Below the pieces are notes generated by a model, which was not told the origin of the DNA, did not search any database, and was given only the letters and a program-made list of their open reading frames with translations. 64,000 nucleotides of DNA, from NCBI RefSeq assembly GCF_011745365.1, contig NW_024468910.1, positions 698,068-762,067 on the forward strand, written 5' to 3'. Source of the DNA: Cryphonectria parasitica EP155. Lineage: Eukaryota; Ascomycota; Sordariomycetes; Diaporthales; Cryphonectriaceae. The position numbers were made by a program, and so were the translations under genes. Positions 11,401-20,864 of this stretch are shown one piece after another. Within the stretch, counting starts at the first letter, position 1, and the number at the start of each line of letters is the position of its first letter.

Positions 11401-12375
11401 GCAGTTGCATGCAATATATCCTTATTTGTTGCAATTGTAGCAAGTAATACTGTTCCTCTTACTATACTGCCTGTTAGCAGCATCGAGCTCCATAGGATCA
11501 GCATGCATAGTACCGCTCTAAGCTGTACTGCTATATCAATCGCTATTCTTGTTTTGGAGTTTCTTGCCTGTGTTAGCTGAAAACCTTCAAGTCTAGCTTT
11601 CTTTCTTCTTGGATTTCTCCACCCGTTGTTCATACAAACAGTTGTTGATGCGGATAGCTTGATTGGAGAACATTGCAAAGTTCTCCAGCCAATTCTGCTT
11701 GGAGATTTCATCTTTAATGTTATTCTTGAATCTCTTGTAATAGTACTTTATAAGATTCTTATCTTTCTATGAAAGTTGCACTGAGAGTTGCTTGAATCTG
11801 ACTGTGTAAGCAGAAGCTGATTTAGTCTGCTTGAGATTCATAAGCTGCTGAGCTATAGTGCATTCTTCGTTAGGATTGCCAAAGGTCTCTTTAAAAGCCT
11901 TCTCAAAGCTTTTAAAGGAATCGAATATATCCTTAATACCCTGGGTATGTGCATTGGAGTTGTTCTGATGCTCCAAGTAGTTGTATAGAGAAGGTTTGTA
12001 CTAGATGAGAGCATCCTTTTCGAGATGAATCTCTGCAAGGATAACTTTCTCAGATTCCTTAGTAAACTGGGTTTCGTAGTGCAGGAAATACGCCCTGCAG
12101 TGGGTGAGGAATCCATGCAGCGTTTTCTGGTTGCCATCATATATAGCAAGCTTGTTCATCTTGTATGCTTTTCCGGCGCTACTGATGATCACAGAGGTAG
12201 ACTGCGCCTGCTGAGCCTGTTGAGCTAGCTGGGCCTGCTGGTTAGCGATGGTGGCGCTCTGAGCCTGCTGTTGTTCGCGCAGGTTCTGAATATGCTGAAT
12301 AAGCTGGTACACCTGGTTAACCAGTTCCTCCTGAGTGGGGGCGTGCGAGGACGAAGGGGTTTCTGAAGGAGCTAT
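11401..12375 (-). pseudogene. A2 gag with zinc knuckle
   Basis: The structural protein of the retrotransposon particle. The probable start, at complement 12373-12375, reads ATA; undoing one RIP change gives ATGGCTCC, and no other in-frame ATG lies between it and the upstream TGA. The N-terminus is a Gln/Ala-rich coiled coil (repeated QQAQLAQQAQQ-like text, about 12170-12290), followed by the gag core with KLAIYDGNQKTLHGFLTHCRA and a second conserved block TAQQLMNLKQTKSASAYTVRF. The C-terminus is a zinc knuckle at 11401-11442, CYNCNK-x-GYIACNC, in which the histidine reads Tyr. Several internal TAG/TAA codons break it. Confidence 0.88.
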
Positions 12376-12424
12376 CGTATTCCGTATTGCTCAAGGGGGT
12401 AATACTGAATCGTTCTTGAACAAG

Positions 12425-12435
12425 AGTTGTCAAAA
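12425..12435 (-). promoter_or_regulatory. Candidate self-priming primer-binding site of A2
   Basis: The leader right after the 5' LTR reads TTTTGACAACTCTTG in coding sense. It lacks the TGG start of a tRNA-primed site. Its TTGACAACT is perfectly complementary to AGTTGTCAA inside the LTR (12609-12617), about 50 bases downstream of the TATA-like motif. In A5 both partners changed together (TTGATAACT with AGTTATCAA). This is reminiscent of self-priming as established for Tf1, but it is an inference. Confidence 0.4.
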
Positions 12436-12890
12436 TGTAATGAGCACTGCAGCAATCCGAAGATTCCTAAGTATACGAAGGGGTTTATGCTAACAAGAGC
12501 GGTGTTAAAGTGTCAAGTCCTTGAATACGGAACCATACAAGTCCTAATAAGCAATGCAAGTATTCACTGCCTTTAGGGCTACTCAGTGTATGAAACTGAA
12601 TACTTAGATTGACAACTGAAGAGCTATGTACGATGATCTGTCTAATGGTAATGAACGTGTGGTTATATATCCAGCTCTTCAGTGTGGCTCGTTGGGATCG
12701 CTGGCGAGTCTAGCGATCCAAGGTGTGAAGCTCGTTGGGATCGCTGGCGAGCCCAACGATCCTCCCTCCTTTACAACCCTAACCCTGGGTTATGTAATCA
12801 ATGCTTTGTCAGAACGTTGGATTCTTGACACCTGGTCCTTGTTACTCGTGACCTGTTTCGTGACCTGCATGTTGGATGGGTCATAACACT
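12436..12890 (-). repeat. A2 5' LTR (reference for family A)
   Basis: 455 bp, TG...CA ends. In coding sense it starts TGTTATGACCCATCC and ends CTCATTACA. Internal structure: a central cassette with two ~43-bp tandem units around GGGATCGCTGGCGAG (12690-12765), a telomere-like AACCCTAACCCTGG next to it, an 11-bp inverted repeat ACTGAAGAGCT (12615-12625) / AGCTCTTCAGT (12673-12683) with TTATATATCC just inside the second arm, and the self-complementary priming partner (12609-12617). The TATATA core reads the same on both strands, so it could serve both gag-pol (minus) and, from the 3' LTR, the antisense gene (plus). Confidence 0.93.
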
Positions 12891-15800
12891 TATTCGTCTG
12901 AAGTTATTGATTCTGAATTCTTTTCTGAGGATTCAATTCTGAAAGCAGCATTCAGCTTCTTATATGCATTAATAAGATTCTCTGATTTATCTTGAGCAAA
13001 GATGTTTAATATATCCGAGGAATCCATATTTCAATAATCTGATCTTCTACTAAGAGCATCTGCTTATTCATTTTCTGAGCTCTTGCAATATATAATCTTA
13101 AAATCGAATTATAAAAGGAATTTTATCTATCTAATTTATTACTTATTTAAGATCTTAGTTATTATGAATATAGTTAGATTCTTGTAATCTAAGTGAATTA
13201 TAATCGAATATTATGCTCTAATAAAATAGTATTGCTATTCTTCGAAAGCTTTTACTATTGCTATAAGCTTCTGATCTAGGATTCTGTAGTTAATTTCTGA
13301 GCTATTCAACTTTTTTGAGAAGTTGCTTACAATCCTTAGATGCTCTTGATTATCTTGCTAACTAAGTTGTTCTCCAAGTATATATTCTAATGCATCAGTT
13401 TCAATTTCGAATAGCTTATAGAGATCTGCTTTATATAAAATCAGCTTTGAGATAATATGCTTAATAATCTTATTAAAAGCTTCTTACATCTTAAAGATTC
13501 ATTTAAAGAGCTGCTTCTTCTTAGTAAGATTTATAAGAGAATATGCAATCCAGCGATAATTCTTAATGAACTGCTTATAGAAGTTAATATATTCGAAGAA
13601 AGATCTAATATTCCTAATATTCTTAGGAATTAGCTAATTCCTAATAGCTTTTATTTTATCTTTCTGTAGCTTAATGCATTCTGGCTTGATTATGAATTCG
13701 AGATAATCAACTTTCTGTATATAAAAGTAACTCTTTGCAGATTCTATAAGAAGTTTTACATCTTGAAGCATTTGCAATACTGTTTTTATATATTCCTTGT
13801 ATTCCTTCAGTATTCGAGAATAAATAAGAATATTATCAAGATATGCAATAATGAATTGATTCAGATACTTGCATAGAATATAATTAATTATTTCTTAGAA
13901 TAAAACTAGAGCATTTATTAAATTAAAGAGTATAACTAAATATTTGTAGTATTTGTAGCATATTCTGAAAGCAGTTTTCCATTTTTCTTCTTCCTTTATT
14001 CTAATCAGATTATAAGCTTCTTTCAGATTCAGAGCTATAAACTACTATGCTTCTTGCAATCTATCTTACAGTTTCTTAATAAGTAGTAACAAATATTAGT
14101 TCTTAATTATAATATTATTAAATTGCTTATAATCAATATATAGCTTAAGCTTGCTATTCTTTTTGAGTATAAACAGGATAGAATATTCTGCTAGTAATTG
14201 TAATGATTATATATATTCCTTTTTAAGATTCTCATTAAGATATTCCTTGAGCGCTTCTAGTTGTATCTTATCTAATCTGTAAATAAGGAAGAATTTGAGT
14301 TATTTTCTTTTTTGTAGTAGAATTTTGTGATTATATAAGCTATATTCTAGTAATTCTGTATCCAATTCTTCTTGGAATAATTTCTTGAATTTGTAGTATT
14401 CCTGTAGTATGCTTGCAAGTATTGGTTCTGGTTTATATACTGTTTCTGCTATCTGAAGGAACAGTAGGTACTGTTAAGCATGCTTCTTTTCGTCTGTTGT
14501 TTTTGGTAGCGTTTTTGGGAGCCTTAAGCGTTTGCTCTGAGCCGGACTAACTGCTCGAGAGCTTGATTTCGAAGTTTTTCCCGTATGAATCCACAATCCA
14601 CATTCTGAAGCTTTTCCTTGTTGCTCCGAAGCGAACTAACTTATTAAGAGTCTTGCTTCCGTTATTTTGCTAATCTGTTAGCGCTCTAGCACTGTTTGGG
14701 TTCGCTTATTACTAGATTCTTCTCCTTGAACTGCTAGCTCTGCTGATTTGAAGGTATTTCTGAAGTTGTTTGAAGCTTCTTTTCTTGAGTATTCTTCAAT
14801 AACTAACTTCCATTCTGCGCTGTTGATTGCAACTGTTTCTCTGAGTATAGCTTGTTCCCATGAGATCTAGCTAGTAGTTCAATCGATTCGAGGATTATGC
14901 TCCTTGAGCTATAAAAGCTTTATAATTAGCTCATGCTGTGCTGTATCCATAATATCGAAGAAAACTCTAGCTATATATTCTTGAATCAAGATAGATAGGT
15001 AATCAGTTTCCTTATTGATTACTCCTTGGTTATATGCAATAGATTGTTCTTCTATAGTGCTAAGAATATATAGCTGCTTCTTCTATTTCCATTATAGTTG
15101 TATTTAATTAATAATATATAGGGATATAAAGTTTCTCTAAGCGCTACTATCTAATAGTGCGCTATACTTGTATTCTTGAATGTATATATCAAGCTTGATA
15201 TAAGTATAATCTGCTCTAAAGGCTTTACATAGGAACTATTCTAGTCTGATCGTTTGCAGTTTCTTTACAAGCAATCCTAGTCTTTTGAAATCTCTGAAGA
15301 CTGCTTGTTCTTCTTCTGAGCTCGCATAGCTGCTTCTCAAGCAAGCTTCTTAGCTTATTTTTATCCGTATTATTGTTGCCTCTAGTCATCTTTCTGCTAA
15401 TGCTAGTTGCAGATCTTATTGTTAATATAAATCGTACAAAGTATTGTTTTGCATTACTACTATTCCATTTTCTTGTCTATGCATCGTCTAGAGCAGTTAT
15501 CTGGTAGCCCGATGTATGTATTGTTATGTTATCTGTTGAGAACTTTCCTGAAATGAAGTTTCTCTGCTTCAACTGTCTGAAGAATCTGTTCTGATTCTCT
15601 GACAGGGAATCATTCGTGCTGCACCTTTTCTGAAAAATGTGCTTAGCAGCTGTAATAAGCATATAAGATCTATGCTAGCTTGTAATATAGATTGTAAAGT
15701 AAGCTGATCCGAGAGTTCTCATCTTGTTATATCTCGATATTTTGCAAGGGAATGCAAATAAAGAGCTTCTCTAGTTCTATCCTATAAACGAGATGTTCAA

Positions 15801-16407
15801 TTCATATTGTTTTCTTATTCCATCCAATGCTGAAGGGAAACCTTCCTTTCCGAACTTCTGTAAAGCTATTGGGTTCGTTGTTCATGAAAGATCCTAGTGG
15901 ATTACTAGGTTGTTTGCTCTAGCTTAATTCTTCTGTTGCTTGAGAAGTATTTTCAGTATCATCTAGATATTTATACTAATAGCTAAAAGAGTATTATCCC
16001 TTATTCATATTCCTAGTTATAATGCTTAATATAAGTAATAGGAAATAATGAAGAGTATTATTATTAAGTTCTTTCTTTAATGCTTAAATACTTTATTCAG
16101 TAATATTGAAGCAGTTTGAATTATTGCTATCTGTAGTTATGCTGAGCGTATATCCTCGCTCTTCTATTGCTATCTGCCTGTAGTATCTAGGTTTCTAGGG
16201 GAACTATTCTGAGCTTTCCTTACTCGAGAGATATATTAAGCAGTTATTATTGTAGCAGAATGTTCAGCTGAGACTTCTATAATTAACAGAGTCCAATATT
16301 TGCTCTGAGAGGATGTTTTTGCTCAGTTAATTAGGTTTCTATTGCTAAGCAATATTTACTTAGTATTTCTTTTGAACTGATTGCTATTTATTCTTTCGGG
16401 ATTAATA
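12891..16407 (-). pseudogene. A1 pol, protease to integrase N-terminus
   Basis: Continuation of the A1 polyprotein after the A2 insertion. Minus-strand translation contains the linker, RNase H and reverse transcriptase blocks colinear with A2 (reverse transcriptase about 13600-14400, protease about 15100-15250), but with many more TAG/TAA codons and no open stretch above about 60 codons. Clearly older than A2. Confidence 0.82.
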
Positions 16408-17383
16408 GCAGTTGTATAATATATATTCTTGCTTATTGCAATTATAGCAAGTAATATTATTCCTCTTATTATACTGCCTGTTAGCAGCATTGAATTCTAT
16501 GGAACTAGTATGCATAATGCTGCTCTAAGGTATATTGCTGTATTAACTGCTATTTTTGTATTAGAGTTTCTTGCTTATATTAGCTGAAAATCTTTAAATC
16601 TAGCTTTCTTTTTTCTTAGATTTCTCTACTTATTATTCGTATAGATAGTTATTAATGCAGATTGCTTAGTTGAAGAACGTTGCAAAGTTCTCTAGCTAAT
16701 TCTGCTTAGAGATTTCATTTTTAATATTATTCTTGAGTTTCTTATAATAGTATTTTATAAGATTCTTATCTTCCTATAGGAGTTATGCTAAGAATTACTT
16801 AAATCTGATTGTATAAGCAGAAGCTAATTTGGTTTATTTGAGATTCATAAGTTGCTAAGCTGTAGTATGTTTCTTATTAGAATTATCAAAGGTTTTCTTA
16901 AAAGCTTTTTCGAAATTCGCAAAGGAATTGAATATATCTCTGATACTCTGGATATATGCATCGGGATCATTCTGATACTCCAAGTAGTTGCATAGAGAGA
17001 GCTTATATTAGATAAGAGCATCTTTCTCGAAACGAGTTTCTGCAAGAATAATCTTCTTCAGCTTCTTCAGTGAACTGGATTGCATGATACAGAAAATACG
17101 CTCTGCAGTAGGTAAGAAATCCATGCAGTATTTTCTAATTGCTATTATACATAGCAGGCTTGTTCATCTTGTATGCTTTCCCAGCATTACTGATAATTAT
17201 AGAAGTAAGCTGCATCTATTAAGCCTGCTGTTCCAACTAAGCCTGTTGATTAGCAATAGTAGCGCTCTGAACCTGCTGTTAGTTGCGCAGGTTCTGAATA
17301 CGCTGGGTAAGCTAGTATACCTGATTAATCAGTTCTTCCTGAGTAGGGGCGCGCATGAACAAAGGGAATCCTTGAGAAGCTAT
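16408..17383 (-). pseudogene. A1 gag
   Basis: Colinear with A2 gag. The start position (complement 17381-17383) again reads ATA. The zinc knuckle lies at 16408-16449, with the first cysteine kept and the last ones altered. The Gln/Ala-rich N-terminus is at about 17200-17290. Broken throughout. Confidence 0.82.
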
Positions 17384-17443
17384 CATATTCCGTATTGCTC
17401 AAAGGAGTAACACTGAACTATTCTTGAACAAGAGTTGTCAAAA

Positions 17444-17890
17444 TGTAATAAGCACTGCAGTAATCCGAAGATTCCAAAGTATACAAAGGATTTTATGCTA
17501 ACAAGAGCAATGCTAAGTATAGGCCTTGAATACGGAAATACAACTGAGTAACTGTGCAAGTATTTACTGCTTTTGGAGCTATTAGAGTAGGAGAGTAATC
17601 TGATACTTAGATTGACAACTGAAGAGCTATGTACTGAATCTATCTAATGGTAATGAATGCGCGGTTATATATTCAGCTCTTCAGTATGGATCGCGGGGAT
17701 CGCTGGCGAGCCTAGCGATCCAAGGTGTGAGGCTCGCTGGGATCGCTGGCGAGCTCATCGATCCTCTCTTCTTTACAACCCTAACCCTGGGTTATGTAAT
17801 CAATGCTTTGTCAGAACGTTGAGTTCTTGACACCTGGTCCTTGTTGCTCGTGACCTGTTTCGTGACCTGCATGTTGGATGAGTCATAACA
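17444..17890 (-). repeat. A1 5' LTR
   Basis: 447 bp, TGTAATAAGCACTGCAG to GAGTCATAACA on the plus strand, followed by the GGATT duplication. Less decayed than its partner at 3027, although both arrived together, so RIP acted unevenly. Confidence 0.9.
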
Positions 17891-17895
17891 GGATT

Positions 17896-18000
17896 ACAGT
17901 TATATTTCCATATTCAGTGAATTTTACTTCAATACTGCTCTTATTAGCATAAATTCTTTATATACTTCAGATCTTCGAATATTGCAATATATTCATTACA
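17896..18000 (+). repeat. A0 5' LTR, last part
   Basis: Completes the LTR begun at 2691. It ends ATTCATTACA and is followed by the leader TTTTGATAATTCTTATTTAAG, which matches the leader after the 5' LTR in A3 and A6. Confidence 0.8.
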
Positions 18001-18060
18001 TTTTGATAATTCTTATTTAAGAATAATTTAGTATTATTCTCTTAAACAATACGGAATATA

Positions 18061-18517
18061 ATAGCTCTAGAAATCCCTTTCTTATTCTTATATCAATTCA
18101 TGCAAAAGAATCTGATTAATCAGATCTGCTTCTTCATTCAATGCATTGAAGAACTTTAGCTAAGGTAGCAATAGCAGAAAAGCATTATCTAAGCTTAATA
18201 GAAACAAATCTAGCATAACTCTTATATTTCTACTTATAAGAGCTATAAGATAAATAAGCTTATTATATATAATAATATTCAGAAACTTCTCTAAGAATTC
18301 CTTACTTATTACAAAGCTTACTTCTTGTATAATATATTTCAATTTATTATGAAATCTGAAAAAGCAATTCTTACTGAAATATATCTCAAGAAGAACGCTT
18401 TTATCTAATATAAGCTTACTCTTTGCAATCATTTAAAGCATACTAATAATCCTAATATATATATTAAAAGCATTAAGGAAATATTCAACTTCTTTAAAAG
18501 CTTTAAGAAAGCTATTA
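18061..18517 (+). pseudogene. A0 gag, 5' part only
   Basis: Starts at ATAGCTCTAG, the ATA-for-ATG start also seen in the other copies. It runs in gag frame through the region matching KLAIYDGNQ and the block before the LMNLKQ motif, then stops abruptly at 18517 where a family A LTR stub begins. Very RIP-altered. Confidence 0.7.
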
Positions 18518-18563
18518 TGTTATAACTCATTCAACATGCAGGTTGCAGGACGGGCCCGCCAAG
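18518..18563 (+). repeat. 46-bp stub of a family A LTR at a chimeric junction
   Basis: Reads TGTTATAACTCATTCAACAT and on to GGGCCCGCCAAG, the first 46 bases of a family A LTR in coding sense, with little RIP. It then passes straight into the family X LTR. The rest of this LTR is not found after the other end of element X, so this is not a simple nested insertion. Confidence 0.7.
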
Positions 18564-18873
18564 TGTCAGGGTAAAAAGGGCACACAAGTGAGGTGAAGGG
18601 GTGTGAGCTGCTCCCAAGCCGCTCTGTTAACGCTTCCATTCAAAGGGACTACTGAACCTATCTCCCTCCTCCTCTTTTTCGCTGCTGGATCTGTTGTTCC
18701 CCTTTCCCTTATGTACACAATTAGCCTGAACTAGATGGGATGATAATGGCCTGATAGCTACGCAGCATTATACGAGAGCGCTGCTTCGGAGCGAAGCTCT
18801 CGCAGCAGCCCTGGATCGCCACTAGGGGTTGCAAGAGCTACCTATTTCCTTTGTGTGCATACAAGCTCTGATA
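18564..18873 (-). repeat. Family X 3' LTR
   Basis: 310 bp, TGTCAGGGTAAAAAGGGC to CAAGCTCTGATA on the plus strand; the partner at 48721 has the same length. GC-richer than its partner, so RIP has spared this end. Confidence 0.85.
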
Positions 18874-18889
18874 GAATCCTCCCTCTTCC
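18874..18889 (-). promoter_or_regulatory. Polypurine tract of element X
   Basis: On the minus strand, GGAAGAGGGAGGATTC lies directly before the 3' LTR. It fixes the transcription sense of element X independently of the protein evidence. Confidence 0.75.
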
Positions 18890-19229
18890 AGGTTTCTGTT
18901 CCCAGGAACTACGCGCCCAAGCTGCTCTTGCACAGACTTACAGATCCCTTTATACTTGTTAATAGTTTCCTTATTAGTTAGTTCTTGTTGTTAGAATGCT
19001 TTGCTCTAGAGAGCTAAGTTTCCCTCCGTTAGTAAGTTATGTGATGTTGTGAAGGTTGCTTCAGCATTAGCATAGTGCAAATGCAGCGTAGTTACGAAGA
19101 CTGTGCAGCTTAGCGCAGTTATTCATGCTACTGCAATCTCGGAATAGCTTCTAGAGCTAGATAATAGGGTTGCCTGGAGTGCATGTGCTAGTAGAGTACT
19201 ATTATTCCTTATTTCACTCTCGCGCCTGA

Positions 19230-20296
19230 ACCTCTCTCTCTTTCTATTTTTCCCTTTTCTCAGCTATTACAGCAGCAGCAGTAGCAATAATAATAATAAT
19301 AGTAGCAATAGTACAGTATGTATATCTCTATTCTCTAAAGCATTGCATAAAAGCTGATTTATTGCAGATATCTTCTTTTACTGCTGTTAATGCATCTAAG
19401 AAAGCTGCGCCAGCTCCTAAGATCTCTGAGGGTTAGACCGCCCCTGAGGCTTCGGAGGCTAGCAATACCTCCTCCAGCGCTGTTGATACAGTGCTCCCTC
19501 CTCGCCACCCTCTGCTCTCGGGCGCCCCCGCTGCTCTTGCATCCTCTTCCTCTCGTGGCTGCTGCAGCAGTCGGCGTAGTGGCTGCAAGGCCCTCGCCAG
19601 CAAGAAGCGCAAGAAGGCCTCTCTCTCGCTCTCGCTCTCTCTCTCACTTCCCCTCGAGTCTCCCGAAACTCCTGCTTCAGAGGCCCTGCTTCCCGTTACT
19701 CCCACAGCTTCCGTAAGTACTCATATATATTATGTATACAGTACTGCGCTAATGTTGCTAAGCTGTTAAGAGGAAGAAGGTTCTCAAAGAATCGAGTGCA
19801 GTGTATCCCTCCGCTAGCTGATGTCAGAGATGCGTACATCGCTGCATTCAGAAGCTTGAGATTCAGTGCTGAAATTAGTTAGATGCGCTAGTTTTCTTGC
19901 TTTATAAATCCTTATATTGATTTATTATAAGCTTTAATGCTTATTGTTTTCAGTATGCTTGCAGCAATTACTTCTGCTAGCTTGTAAGTAGTATTATTCC
20001 TGCTCTCTCTTGTTTTTCGTGCTGCTTACAAGCTACTATAGCTTTCTTATAAGGCGGGTTTGGCTCTGAACAATGCCTGCTCCTTTGATTGAGAGCTAAC
20101 TAATGAGAACTTGCAGAGTATTCTCCAGCTGGTGCGCTCTATAAGCGCTGCTTCTGCACTAGTGATTAGCGCATCTTCTGCTCCTGTTATGAGCAGGGAG
20201 TTGATGTTGCTGCTTTAGCATAATGTTAGCGCTCTGGAGATGCTGGCTGAAGCAGCTCGCAAGCCTTCTGAAGCAGCTCCCAAAGAGAGAGAGTAA
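19230..20296 (+). pseudogene. Element X antisense multi-exon gene remnant
   Basis: Plus-strand coding signal between X pol and its 3' LTR. A pyrimidine tract ending TTTTCTCAG (about 19262) leads into a CAG/CAA-type repeat. An intron-like GTATGT...TTATTGCAG spans 19316-19367. The next exon, 19368-19712 (115 codons, one internal TAG), is Ala/Ser-rich with a basic cluster SKKRKK and ends at GTAAGT (intron from 19713). A later segment reads LADVRDAYIAAFRSLRFSAE (about 19812-19871), though its frame relative to the previous exon is uncertain. GTAAGT recurs near 19996. A final exon has ELTNENLQSILQLVRSISAA and ends KPSEAAPKERE with TAA 20294-20296. GC-rich compared with the surroundings. Function unknown; low-complexity and helical character with a possible nuclear signal. 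Exon borders are my reading, not verified. Confidence 0.55.
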
Positions 20297-20395
20297 CTTC
20301 TTTAAAAACCCTGAGTGAATAAGCATGTTTTTATAGCGTGAGAAATAACTAGCACTGATTGCCACAATATAGAAGTATTGCTAACTCTCTAAGTG

Positions 20396-20859
20396 TGTAA
20401 TGAGCACTGCAGCAATCCGAAGATTCCAAAGTACACAAAGGGGTTTATGCTAACAAGAGCGGTGTCGAAGTGTCAAGTCCTTGAATACGGAACCGTACAA
20501 GTTCTGAATAAGCGATGCAAGTGTTCACTGCCTTTGGGGCTACTCAGTATGTAAGACTGAATACTTAGATTGACAACTGAAGAGCTATGTACTGAATCTA
20601 TCTAATGGTAATGAACGGGTTCTTATATATTCAGCTCTTCAGTATGGACCGTAAGAGTTGGTGGCTGATCGTTGCAGTCCACTGCCTGAACCGCGAGGAC
20701 CGATCGTCGACTGCTTCGGTCCCCTCCTGATTGGTTGCAGCCTGTAACCCTAACCCTGGGTTACGTAATCCTTGTTGGTTGTCTGATGTTGAGTCATGAC
20801 ACCTGATCCTTGTTGCTCGTGATCTGTTTTGTGACTTGCATGTTGGATGGGTTATAACA
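20396..20859 (-). repeat. Solo family A LTR with AAGTG duplication
   Basis: 464-bp complete LTR (TGTAATGAGCACTGCAG to GGGTTATAACA) with perfect AAGTG duplication at 20391-20395 and 20860-20864, inserted downstream of the X chromodomain. Its central cassette differs from all other copies: about 20645-20740 it reads GTAAGAGTTGGTGGCTGATC and has no GATCGCTGGCGAG repeats, but it keeps CCCTAACCCTGG. Little RIP damage. Confidence 0.9.
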
Positions 20860-20864
20860 AAGTG

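Larger units (their letters stand above)
5459..12890 (-). mobile_element. Family A element A2, full length, nested in A1
   Basis: 7432-bp element with LTRs 5459-5911 (453 bp) and 12436-12890 (455 bp) and a perfect CTTAT duplication (5454-5458 and 12891-12895). Removing it restores a continuous integrase sequence in A1. Coding on the minus strand. It is moderately RIP-damaged: open stretches of 60-110 codons remain in gag, reverse transcriptase, RNase H and integrase, separated by TAG/TAA codons. Confidence 0.95.
3027..17890 (-). mobile_element. Family A element A1, full length, split by A2
   Basis: Two identical-length LTRs (447 bp each, 3027-3473 and 17444-17890) and a perfect 5-bp target duplication GGATT. 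Coding sense is minus, with gag near 17 kb and the 3' LTR on the left. Element A2 with its CTTAT duplication sits inside the integrase region; removing it leaves 7432 bp, the same size as A2. Decay is heavier than in A2 or A5. Order on the minus strand is 5' LTR, gag, protease, reverse transcriptase, RNase H, integrase, chromodomain, then the opposite-strand accessory gene and 3' LTR. Confidence 0.92.
2691..18517 (+). mobile_element. Family A element A0, truncated and split by A1
   Basis: Oldest family A copy on the left side, coding on the plus strand. Its 5' LTR begins TATTATAACC (TGTTATAACC after RIP) at 2691, runs to 3026, is interrupted by element A1 and resumes at 17896, ending CATTACA at 18000. 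The leader and the first part of gag follow to 18517, where a 46-bp stub of another family A LTR begins; everything downstream is lost. The split is proven by the GGATT duplication flanking A1 (3022-3026 and 17891-17895) and because the two LTR pieces join into one normal LTR. Confidence 0.85.

Noticed and set aside
12690..12765. Regular GATCGCTGGCGAG repeats as a CRISPR-like array
   Set aside because: Just two or three units without unique spacers, inside an LTR of a fungal retroelement.
12770..12790. CCCTAACCCT as evidence for a telomere-proximal location
   Set aside because: The motif is part of the LTR, just two units long, and travels with the element.
19390..19716. 108-codon frame with ATG in the X accessory exon, and minus-strand frames over 19433-19705
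   Set aside because: GC-rich low-complexity DNA is open in several frames; the chosen frame agrees with the splice sites and gives an Ala/Ser/Lys composition instead of the Leu/Arg/Pro typical of a shifted frame. Not fully excluded.
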